A stretch of DNA of 64,000 bases from Tanypteryx hageni (Eukaryota; Arthropoda; Insecta; Odonata; Petaluridae): contig CM054116.1 of assembly GCA_028673005.1 (NCBI GenBank), positions 80,612,572 to 80,676,571 of the forward strand, given 5' to 3'. How positions within the stretch are numbered: position 1 is the first letter of the stretch; every line of letters begins with the position of its first letter. This document shows, piece after piece, positions 11,752 to 22,100 of the stretch. The position numbers were made by a program, and so were the translations under genes. Under the pieces are notes generated by a model, which saw only the letters and a list, made by a program, of their open reading frames with translations, was not told the origin of the DNA and ran no database searches.

Positions 11752-11759
11752 ATCTATAG

Positions 11760-12211
11760 CAGCGCTTACCAACCGGTGATTCGCGTACCCATAGGGTTTC
11801 GCGAGAAAAATTTGGTAATGGCGTCTTTTTCACTTTGTTGGTTCTACAATTCTTGCCAATATTTTAGTTTCTTTCAAATTAGTTGCATGGTTTTATTTTT
11901 AATTTTTTCTTATGCTTCAAGAACTATATTTGAAATTTAAAGGGTACTAACTAGAAACTGATGACAATATCAGAGATTCTGATTTTATTGTGAACGTTTA
12001 CCTACTATGTGCTATATAAACTTTTTTCGTGAATTAAATGCGTTCAAAAAGATTTGTTTTTACGAAATTTACTCTCCATTATAAGGGGTTCGCCGCCAAA
12101 ACTGAAGCAACTCAAGGGGTTCGCGAAGATAAAAGGTTAATCCAAGGGGTTCGCGACGAGAAATAAGTTAGTTCAAGGGATTCGCGAAGTGAAAAAGGTT
12201 GGGAACCGCTG
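11760..12211. mobile_element. hAT-type MITE, 452 bp, with internal tandem repeats
   Basis: The left end CAGCGCTTACCAACC and the reverse complement of the right end CAGCGGTTCCCAACC match at 13 of 15. The flanking 8-mers ATCTATAG (11752-11759) and ATCTATAA (12212-12219) match at 7 of 8, a hAT-type target duplication. The right half (about 12085-12205) repeats a GGGGTTCGCGA-type motif about four times at ~35-bp spacing. No transposase frame is present. Confidence 0.75.
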
Positions 12212-12324
12212 ATCTATAAGCTAAGAGAGTAAAAAGCCTTTTTGTACCTGTTATTTGTCTTCAGATGTCTTCGAAAACCTAACTAGGAAGGATTGCGGAA
12301 GAGTATCATTCTATCAACGTTATT

Positions 12325-12937
12325 ACTTTCTCCATATACGAAGTATAGAGAAAGTATTGTTTTCATGAAAAAAATCGAATTCGAGATTTCAACGGAAATA
12401 CATGTTTTAAGGTCCCCTGATCACGTTTTGACTATTTTCTCGGTGATGTCTGTGTGTCTGTCTGTCAGTCTGTATGTGATAGATTTTTGTGGGCGCTCTA
12501 ACTCAAAAACTATTAATCAGGTCAACGCAAAATTTTATATTTAACATTTTTATAAAAGATGTAATATCTGGTTAGTGTTTGGTAAAAATCGGTCTACCGG
12601 AAGTGGGTGTTTACTCTTGTCACTTATCCGTTATTTTGAAATATTTGCTTTAATATTTGATAAATGTAAAAATATATTGGAATAAAAGTTGTAGAAAATT
12701 TTATTTTCTACAACCTTTGTTTGATACATCTTTCCATATAATGCATTTTTTAAGAGATATCTTATATTTTTAGCTGCCACCACCACGCCACCTACCGAAG
12801 ACTATTGTTAACAATTGACGCTTAGTTACATCTTAGTAACGCACCTTTTTCTTTTCTTAATTGTCAACCGGAAGTAAATATTGACAACGATCCCAGAGCT
12901 AACAACATGTAGTTTGCCATATAAATATGGAGAAAGT
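12325..12937. mobile_element. Putative MITE with 13-bp terminal inverted repeats
   Basis: ACTTTCTCCATAT at 12325-12337 is the exact inverse of ATATGGAGAAAGT at 12925-12937. The left end also forms its own hairpin, ACTTTCTC with GAGAAAGT at 12348-12355. The 613-bp body contains a (TCTG)n-like stretch and GGGCGCTCTAACTC, motifs I associate with dispersed arthropod repeats. No convincing target duplication was found, so the superfamily is unassigned. Confidence 0.5.
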
Positions 12938-13030
12938 CATATGTTGCCCACATCAGTTTATTTTTACTTTGGAAAGATTGTTTGATATTTACTTCAGTAT
13001 CGGACCGCGACAGCAAGAGGCACACTAGGA

Positions 13031-13269
13031 CAGTGGTTTCCAAACTGGGTGCCGCATCTGATTTTTAGGGGTGCCGCGAAAAACTTAGTTTAGTAAATAA
13101 ATCAAGGATTTGGATGTGTTGATCGGTAATTGGGACACAAATTTCTCCTCTGATAAATTGATTAAGGTGTAATGTCAACAAATAGATGCGTTCAAAGGTT
13201 GTATGTAAAAATATAAAAACCTTTTGTGAGACTAGGGTGCCGCACCTACAAAATGTTTGGGAACCCCTG
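13031..13269. mobile_element. hAT-type MITE, 239 bp
   Basis: The left end CAGTGGTTTCCAAACTGGG pairs with the reverse complement of the right end CAGGGGTTCCCAAACATTT, a typical hAT terminus. The flanking 8-mers CACTAGGA (13023-13030) and CACATGGA (13270-13277) match at 6 of 8. Internal sequence (GTGCCGC repeats at both ends, CCTCTGATAAA-TTGAT in the middle) is shared with the element at 47011-47306, so the two are one family. It is non-coding. Confidence 0.75.
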
Positions 13270-13277
13270 CACATGGA

Positions 13278-16210
13278 GATCGTAATAATTCTCGTTAATT
13301 CGGTAACGGAGAGAATTATAACGGGAATGTATGCTTTCCGTGCAGCGCCTCTTTGCCTATTAATTATTTCCTTCTGATTAGAGTATAAAAACCCAACTTG
13401 GAAGATTTGATATTAAAATATGTAGCCATTTTCTATATTTTTGCTGATAATCCATTACGTCTGTTGATTATTTAGTCAAATGTCAGCATGATACAAAACT
13501 ATTAATTCTGTACAGAAGAGAATTTTGAGACGGTATTTACTGTTTGGAATGGAATTATATAGTTTGAAGGCATTGTTTTCTACCCAAATTTATCTTCTTG
13601 ATTTTGATGACTTTATTTCTAAAGTAATTTTGACTGAGATTCTGGACATAGATTCGATCGTTGCATTTTGTCAAGAATTTTTTTTATTTACCACCAAATT
13701 TCAAATTTTTCGTCGGAATTAACGAAGTATTTTTCCCATTGTTCACGTTCATAAACGCGGCTTTTAGAATCATACATTTCAATATCGCTATCTGTTGAGG
13801 AAGTGTTTTTGCCGCCATTATCGTTTCCCTGCGAATTTTTCTTCAGTTGTGGTAGCTTGATGCATCGCCGCAACAATGGAAATTGGAAAGAGAGAGAGAG
13901 AGAGAGAGGTCACGAACCTCGAACCTATATAACCCAAATTTTTGTTTTCAGTAATTAGTAACGCCACGAACATCATTATTTAATTTTGAAGAAAAGTTAC
14001 TTCCTCCTTGTTAACTTAACCATTTCTCAAAACTTTTTTCAGAGATAGAGACTCGATCGCGTGTCCTGGGAAGCGCAATTTAGGAACCATTCTACGAAAA
14101 ATTCCGAAAAACGGAAAGTATCCATCGAGTAACCCCCCGATATCTCGTCGATCAAATTCCTGATAATGATTATAAATGCAGTGCCATTGCTCCTCTTCTC
14201 TTATGGACCGTTGTTCTCAGGGTTTCCCGAAAACTTGCTAAATCGATGAAGACCGTCGAATATTAATTATTTTTCATTATTTCTCGCCTAAATGAAAAAA
14301 CCGAGAGACCAGTCCTTAGATAGATTTGCCGTGACAACAAATAATCCTGCCTGCGTCTTGCGAGGGTTTGTGCCTATTTATCTAGGAGTCACATGCTGCG
14401 CGGCCAACTGTGCGACATTGAAGAATTAATTTGTTACGCAACAATGGCAAGGCAGGGAACGTTAGGGGATCAGATAAGAGTCGATTGCCCTGGGAGAGGG
14501 GAAAGGAGCGTGGGCGGAGAGAGGAGGTTAATAGGAAAGAAAATAGAGAGAGAGAGAGAGAGAGAACAAGTGATGGAATAGGTTAAAAAAGAAAGCGATT
14601 TTAAACAGGAGATTTCGTGTGCGTAAGAGAGAGGAGAGGGTGAAGAGTGAGAGAGAGCAAAATGGCCGAAAATCGAGGGATTGTGTAAAGGCTGAGGGGG
14701 GTCCGTAAAAACCGGGGAATGATTCTGCAGAAAACGTCGGAAGTCGATCCTGTGGGCCAAAAAAGGGGTTCTCTTTTTTACCCCTAATCGTCCCATTAGG
14801 AATACTAAAAGGATTGAGCTGTTCGCTCGGCGTGATAGAAAGAAAGAGAGAGAGGGTGGGATAGAGTGACTGTGTGGGTGAGGTTAACCAAGGGAGGATG
14901 GCGTTGTCCCGTTCTGATTGGCAGGTGCAACTCATTGTTTGTCTAGCGACAACCTCACCCCGCTAATCGCTGGCGGCGCCCCGTTTCGGCCACTTAGCGC
15001 CACACCCAAATGGACGGGAAGGGGAAAAAAGGGTTTTTGATCCGCCCTGTTGAAGGAAGGGTGAAGCCGAGGGTGTTGGTTTTAGGTAAGAGGGGGTCCG
15101 ATGGTGAGAGGTTATTTGCGGTCGTTACCTTTCGTTGTTGCTAAGGTTTATGGATTGCTAGAGATGGGCAAAAGAGTCTGCGGGCCTGTATAATAGGGAA
15201 CTAAAAGTTGTAAGATAGTGGTTGTTATGTTCGTTTTACTCGCGTTGTGTCCTGTAAGCAAGCTCAAAAAGATATATGCGATTTATTTATTTTTTAAAAT
15301 TGGGATTCTGTGTGCGTAGACTTTCTTCCTTAGCCTCGGAAGTTTTTAATTCTTTGGTGCATAAGCTTAAGTGGTTTGCTTCCTTGTAAAATCTTGTTTC
15401 TCGTTGAGAGCAGAAACATTAAGTACTAGGTAACAAAAACTAAATATCGAGCTCGCCTTATGGCGTCCAGCTATGTCCCTCCAATTGCCATGAAAAGTTT
15501 GGGCAAACCAATGACGGCTGCTTTGTAGCCGAAATGTACATCTGATTTTTCCAACTTTAATATTACTATTGAAAAGCAATAGATAGTCAAGAACTAGAGT
15601 CGGACAATTCCTTCAAATTATTTATTTGTTCAGAGATATTTTTGATACATTGGTGTGATTATGAACATTATCATGAACTTTTCGTAGGATATATTTTTAT
15701 TAATTTAAAACATATATGAATGCAATGTCTCTATATAATTTAAAATTTGTATTACTTTAACTGAATTTAATATAAAATTCCTCATCAATTAATTGAAAAT
15801 ATACATTCTTGAATTGTAAAAGACAATAAAAATCGAAAGTTGCAAAAAAACATTTAATGAAAACTTTATCCTCCGGATAAATTCCAAAATCCGGGGACTA
15901 ACATTGTAAAATAACAATAAAATGCAGAAAATCTATACTTAATGCTTTAACTTGAATCTTTTGAATATGTCCTGCGAGAAATAAATAAAAATATTTTGAT
16001 TTGCGAGGTTGAGGGTAAATAGCTTCTTCCTACTAACCATTTTACAATTTGTTCATATTTGCAGCATAATTTTTAGCATTAAATTTGCATAATTGTAAGA
16101 GTTACTGAATCTTATTACATTTTAAATAATCAAATTAAAGATACCATAACATTGTATACATCTTATAATTGTACGGTATGATTAGAGAATTAGATTTACG
16201 ATGAAAATAT
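13278..16210. other. Non-coding region with GA tracts and a purine-rich island
   Basis: Contains (GA)n at 13889-13909 and 14545-14566, a G/A-rich and GC-rich island at about 14440-15120, and a degenerate hammerhead-like repeat at 15450-15600. No coding region is supported. Confidence 0.5.
15508..15543 (+). ncRNA. Degenerate hammerhead-like motif
   Basis: Reads CCAATGA, a perfect stem-loop CGGCT-GCTTTGT-AGCCG, then AAA and the palindrome TGTACA, then TC. The layout equals a minimal type I hammerhead (CUGANGA, helix II, GAAA, short palindromic helix III, UH cleavage site), but the CUGA box is mutated to CCAA. Related sequence occurs at 36991 and 38603. A decayed retroelement terminus is the likely source. 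Confidence 0.35.
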
Positions 16211-16274
16211 TGACGGATGCCTCGAGAGCTGACTAATATGCCACATTGTTGTTGTTGTTGTCGTCCTATCGCAG

Positions 16275-16423
16275 TGGTGATGCACAAGGAAAAGGAGGAA
16301 TCGGGTAGTGGCGGTGGAGTCTCCGGTCCTGGGAACTTAGTGCACCACGACACCCACTTCCGCAACAGGGACATAACCACTGCCTACGACCACAGCCTTC
16401 TTGACGGGGACATGTTCCTCCAG
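16275..16423 (+). CDS. Putative internal coding exon of an unidentified host gene
   Basis: A 149-nt segment has an acceptor-like end (T-rich tract, then TATCGCAG) before 16275 and a strong donor CAG|GTAGGT at 16423/16424. The frame is open throughout, entered after the first nucleotide of a codon and left at a codon boundary. It encodes about 49 residues: an acidic/Gly-Ser start (VVMHKEKEESGSGGG), then NLVHHDTHFRNRDITTAYDH and SLLDGDMFLQ. Composition is GC-richer than the surroundings and complexity is normal, unlike other open frames in the window. I do not recognise the protein. The low-complexity start and the hydrophilic rest would suit a linker or cytoplasmic tail, which is inference only. 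Alternatives are a chance open frame or an alternatively spliced exon. Confidence 0.5.
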
Positions 16424-16429
16424 GTAGGT

Positions 16430-18006
16430 GCCTTGAGAAGGGGAGATACATATATGCACTTATTTACGCAAATACATAACCCGTGTGTACATATTAAAGA
16501 GAGTTGACTCCTTCTTATCGTCCCTTTAATGGAGACGACGGCATAGCTAACTCACACCGTTCGCGCTGCAACCCTTCGCTCTTACACATGAAAGAAGCCT
16601 TGAGGCCTTGAATGATTAATCTGGACCGATGACTTCCGTTGTGATAAAGTATGAAACGTGGGTATTCAAGGTTTTTCTCGAGGAGGCGATCGGAATCGCC
16701 AGAAAGCGGAGGGAGAGGGAGAAACCGCGGATGGAAAGTAGCGTATAGAAACTGTATTGCTCGGACTAGCGGTCGTGACGGAGGTCTGGCGGAATATATG
16801 GAAAAGTCGCCCGAGTATGTAGGAAGTGTATTTTTTTTATCCGCAACAAAATTTAGGAAAGATATGCTCGCCCTACTGCGTGGGAATACGGCGTATTGAA
16901 TCGAACTTGCCTCGGATAACCTTCAGAAGTTCGAGAGGCGCAACCTTACACCTTTTCTTTGGTGCTCCATTTAAATGATTTTTTCATAGAACTTCCAATT
17001 TACATAACACCGTTGCAGTTTTTATACCCATCATCTACATCTACATCAGTCGAGATAGTTGCAATTATTAGGATTTTATATCTCTTGAATCTTAAGAGAA
17101 GCGCACTTTAAGTTCAAAGAGCCGAATGCGGCTCGTGAGCTGCGATATGATCGCCTCTTGCATAGATTTACTCAATAGAGAGACGATTATAAAGGTAATC
17201 TTATAGTATCGCCAGAATAACCGCTGAGGAATGCTACTTATTAGGTGAAATATGCCATATGGTTTACTTAGCATTTACTTGTATATGGTTACATAATTTA
17301 CCTGTATCTATCTTTCGATGGAGACTATGAGTTTAACTCTTCTTTTTAGATGTTATTCATTTTATAGAGTACCTGGACTTATCTTACGGAACCCACAAAT
17401 TGAATGAGATCGAGGTTATCAAAAATTAAGAACTGACACATGTTTTTTCCGAAGGAGCATTGAATCTTGTCTTATTTTATAGACCTTTCGTTGTATTATT
17501 TTCTATTACACTTTCGTTCATATTTCTTGTTTTTGCTTCCAGAAAAACTTCCGCTTTCCACAATTCCGTTTTTTTCTTTATCCCGATCTTTCCCTATTTC
17601 CATGCTTTTCTCTTTTTTGTTCTCATCTAGTCTCAGATCTTCATCTTGGTCTCGCATCCTATTCCTTCCTTCACCATGACGAAACTATCCTAATTTCAAC
17701 CAGTAGATCATTCAAGAAAATTCTTCTGATCCCAGCCTTTCTTTGCGCTTGAAGATTCTCAAAAACATTGTTACTTCTTGCCTTCCTTTCTTTGTTCACA
17801 TAGAAATATCAATATAATATCTTTACGAATCTTTATTTACTAGGAAATCCATACCATATACATATCTATTCTGTATAAATTTCAAAGTTTTTTATTGCTT
17901 CCGTGAAATCTTCGTGTAATGTTTTGATATTTACGTATGCATGTATACCTTAACAGTTAGTCTTTTTAACTGATGTTTTTCTCACTCTTTTACTAGTCTT
18001 GAGTGA
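16430..18006. other. Non-coding region, probably intronic
   Basis: No further exon is recognised. A CATCTACATCTACATC run at ~17033-17047 resembles, in reverse, the GATGTA tails of non-LTR elements seen at 22080-22096. No coding remnant adjoins it. About 17470-17700 is T/C-rich. Confidence 0.45.
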
Positions 18007-18014
18007 CCCATGAC

Positions 18015-19810
18015 TAGAGTTTTGTGTTCCCGGTGATATTTTGTTTACCAGGAAACGGGAATTAGGGTTTCAAATATCCCGGGAATCCGGGAATAAGAAA
18101 GGTTTCGCATTTTTTATATTTAATAAACCATTTTTCATTTAAACATGATATTTATTATTGATACAACGTAAATACATAAGTCTTTAATAAATCCCAATGA
18201 CACGTAATACATTATTTTCGACGAGTTGTTAGTAGATTCACTAATCATAGGCACTTTCATTTGCGCAAACGATCTTTCCTCGATGTTGAAGATGTGGAGA
18301 TAACAAGAGACCAACTACTAATGTATCTTATATTGCAATTTCCTCAAAGAAAAAATTGAGGGTAGAAAATGCATGAAAGAGGTTTTAAAACAATCTAAAA
18401 TCTATAAGAGCCTTCTTCTGTCTCTTTGTGACTCCCTCTGCCGCGCTATAAAATGCAAATAATTCGATGAAGGATAGAGATATTTTTTAAATTTGGCAGG
18501 AATGCTAGATTTTTATATTTTAAGGTGATGACGAAAAAATTTCTGGGTTCGACTGCAAGCAAGACATTTCCAGTTCCCATAAAATAGCACGTAAATATCG
18601 ACTTTTCGACGTGCAGGCTTTTATTCTTTTTGAGATCTAAATTAGACATAATTAACCTACGATCTTCGATTTAAACCATTTTAAATAAAAAATTATATTT
18701 CTTATTCTGTTCATCTTTTCTCCCCTACAGTTAAAAATTCCACATTTTAAACGTTTAATTCACATATTTTGGGGAAATCTTGCCATTTTAACGGGATGTT
18801 ACCTTGCCGACCTATTACATTGTTAAACCTCGAAATCCTATTGTCATTTCATTCCTTATAGGTGAAAGCGTGCTTTGAATGCTTTTAATACGAGAGATAG
18901 AGAGAGAAGTAAGGAGAGGGAAATGATTTTCATAGCAACCAATGTAAAGAACATTATGTGCGAGAAGGAATACATTTGAATGTAGAATATTAATCATTCG
19001 CATATTAAAATCACTTAGAATCATCGTAGTATTTCGAGACTTAAACAACGAACGGGTAAAAGAACAAAAGTTTGTTTGCCTGCCGTCGATTTTTTAATAC
19101 GCGTCGAATCAGTCAACAGGTCATTTTTTAACGCGAGAATTTGTCGTATCCTTAGTGACTTGCATTGTTGCCGGTTAAGTGTAATTCGGTACCATTGATT
19201 TGGATAATAGCTTCGCGTCGCATCTATTCGCAAAATTTTATAAGAAAACAACCGTTGAATTTCAACCAGCATTTCCCTAGTTTATATATAATTCACTTGG
19301 TCAGAGTAGCTAATTTGGTCGATTAGGGGAGGAGGGATGGAGGAAGGAAGAAGAATAAGAGGGGAAAGTAGTTCACTTGGGGGCCTAGTTTCAGATTCAT
19401 GCAACCATTATCTTTGGACCTTTTTTTACTAATTACATTCACGGATGCGAGAAGCCATTTTGACATTGTATTAACGTTTCATTGAAATTGAATTAATAGC
19501 GAGAAACGAAACCTGATCCTTAATCTCATACTCCTAATTACTCAGTTGCTAAATATCATTCACAGAAAAAATATTTAGTATTCATCAGAAATTCCATTGG
19601 TACAATATGCATAAAATGAAAACTAATTTTGATAGTTTAACATTTGGGGCTTAAATTCGGAGGAATATAAAAAAACCAGTTATGAAGGCAATTCTGGAAA
19701 AGCTTGATTCGGCACAAAATTAAAACGAACAATTCCCGGGAATCGAGAATAAGAAATATCGAGTAAATTCTCGGGAGCCGGGAACGGGAATTCCCGGTTC
19801 CAAAACTCGG
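18015..19810. mobile_element. hAT-like element, ~1.8 kb, no intact transposase
   Basis: The left end TAGAGTTTTGTGTTCCCGG and the reverse complement of the right end CCGAGTTTTGGAACCGGGAA are diverged terminal inverted repeats, each followed by CCCGGGAAT/GGGAATTCCC subterminal motifs. The flanking 8-mers CCCATGAC (18007-18014) and CCCATGGC (19811-19818) match at 7 of 8, the hAT hallmark. The interior is AT-rich and only has open frames under 90 codons. I could not recognise a hAT dimerisation or catalytic region. It is either non-autonomous or a heavily decayed copy. Confidence 0.75.
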
Positions 19811-19818
19811 CCCATGGC

Positions 19819-21860
19819 ATTGTACCTCAGCTAATACTTTACGCTTCACTTCGCGTTACCAGTCATATATCGAGTGTTTCATTATAAATTGGCATTGAAA
19901 ATTTTTGGAAAGGCATAATAAAAATAAGAATTTTCTTCCAGAATTGTTATGAATAATCTGATGTAACTAAATTTTTCATGTAATTTTAAAAGGTGAATTA
20001 AGACAAGGAGATCAAACAAGAATATGAATTCTTACATCAAGCCCCAATGCTTAATTTGTAGCTATAAAGATTTTGAGTAAAACTGATGCATATTTGTCTC
20101 AAAGAATAATAACCACATTAAATAAAATAGTCACTTATACGTACACGGCGATAAGTGAGGCATGTCTCCTATTCAACTCAATAAAGAAACGGAGGTTTCC
20201 AAGTAAACGTGTGACTAAGTTAATTTCCGACCGTTCGTTGACTCTAACTTGCGTGATCTGCGAAAATTGCTATTCGGTGGAAATTGCATTTAGTAGCGTG
20301 CAACAAAAAATCTTCGCATGTTTCATGAAAGACGATATAATCCACGTGAAGAAAAATTGAAGTTGTTCGTTTTGTTGAAAATGTTATTACTCACCTTGTA
20401 GCATGTCTTAAATTCACGAAATTACGATTAAGTTATGTATGCCATGTGAATATTTCACTCACATATAAAGTCAGACAAAGCGTTTTATCAAATTTATAAA
20501 TTGTATTATTTGGCCATTCTGTATTATTAAATGTCATGAAGTGATTCGTACTATTTTATGCTTTAACATTTTCTTGTCAAAATAATTCTAGCTCTGTTAA
20601 TGTTTCAAACTTTTATTTTAAATTAAAGTTTAACGGCAGAGTTTGGCAACAGCCATTCTCTCAAGAAATGTGAATTATTACCTCATCTAGGTGCTTAAAC
20701 CTTAGAGAGGGAGAGAAAATATAATCGACTTGTTTAATCGAACTGTAGCTGAGCACCTGGTTCTCAATGGGCGTCTAGCTGAATGCGTCAGAGTGATATA
20801 GTGGCGTTATAAATCTCACTCTCAAGCTGTAGGCGTTTGAAAGTGTGCCCCATAATGACAAATAGAAGACGAAAAATAATTAAACATATTAATAGATGCG
20901 ATTACCTTGCTTAAAATTCATTGGCGCGTAATTATGCTGCCTATACATTTATCATTCAGTTCTGAATCATTAATCGCGAGAAAACACAAAATGGAAAGTG
21001 TTGATGTTAAATTTTACTCATGCAGGAATATGCTGGACTGTAAGTATTTCTGGAAAGTAGGAGGAAACTTTTGTCTTGACCGGAGATAAAACCCGGCTCT
21101 TCCAATAGCTGGGCGGATATTATGCCACTGAATTACCGCTGCATACTAATCCTGTCGAGAAAAATTATTCAGACCTCACCGGCGAAACAAATTTTTAATA
21201 GTAAATGATAAAAAGTAGAATATTATGGATGACTTAAAAATGCTAATAATTACACAAATTTTCATTTTGCGCTCTCAGTATTGTTGCGTTGAACTTTGCG
21301 GTAGACTTAGGTCGAAGTAAAAAAATTCAGTTTTCGTAATTTGTGCTTGAAACTTCTTCTCTGAACTAAAATTTCGAGAGAATATTTTAATTCTGAGAAA
21401 TGTGGCATGTTAACACGAAATTGATTCCATTTGACGCGATTGAGTGGTAACCGTGCTTACGGTTTGTTAAATTATCAAACACTTTCTGCAATTATTTAAA
21501 AAATACAATTTTGTATTAAAGGAAGAAGTATCAAGCTCACCTTATGGCTGAACTTAAATTGAAAAATGTTTCTTTAATAGCCTTTGATACGACTGCTATG
21601 TAAGCTTAGCCAACAATCTCATGCTTATTGGAGAGACGTAACTTTTCGATACAATTTGGTGTAATTATAGAAATTTCATTTCTGCGTCATAAATTCAACC
21701 GTCGAGATAGCAAGAGTAATCACTCAAGAAACTAAGCCCCAAAATATAAGCAACGTTTCATTCGAAAGGAATTGCTCGATTATCGTTTCATAAATATACT
21801 TGATTTTTTAGAAGCTGGAATACATACTTTATGTCCAGTATTTTTGTCGTAAGGCTCTAG
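19819..21860. other. AT-rich non-coding region
   Basis: No gene is supported. It holds a tRNA-like segment at 21078-21150. A stretch at ~21530-21660 is weakly similar to the hammerhead-like repeat at 15450-15600 (shared 'AAGCTCACCTTATGGC'-type start) but lacks the GAAA box. Confidence 0.45.
21078..21150 (-). repeat. tRNA-like segment, possible SINE head
   Basis: On the minus strand it reads GCAGCGGTAATTCAGTGGC, then GGAAGAGCCGGGTTTTATC, in the order of a tRNA D-arm (A box) and T-arm (B box). The B box is degenerate. It may be the head of an old tRNA-derived SINE. A functional tRNA is unlikely because the T-loop consensus is lost. Confidence 0.35.
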
Positions 21861-21861
21861 A

Positions 21862-22100
21862 ATACAGCAATGAGGCTCCGACGTATATAGGTAGAAACGA
21901 TCATGACGGTAAGATACGTGAGCTTGTTTGTAGGACTGAACATTTTATAGGCACATTCTTTCCGAGAACAATACGAGACCATAACAGGAAAGTCAAATCT
22001 GCGAGTAAAAACTGTTAGGTAGGCCTCGGTGCATTGCACCCTCTGTCAACCACCAGATTGGCGAATCGCAGGGTAACATGAAGATGTAGATGTAGAAATG
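21862..22100 (+). pseudogene. 3' end of a CR1/Jockey-type non-LTR retrotransposon
   Basis: The plus strand encodes PTYIGRNDHDGKIRELVCRT then GTFFPRTIRDHN, the very C-terminus of an arthropod non-LTR ORF2 family whose usual pattern is 'RNDH..KIREI.CRT...SFFPRTIRDWN'. A stop follows at KNC*. About 60 bp later the copy ends in a GATGTA-type tail (GAAGATGTAGATGTAG). All upstream RT and endonuclease sequence is missing. The fragment at 63388-64000 looks like the same family, cut before this point by the window end. Confidence 0.65.
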
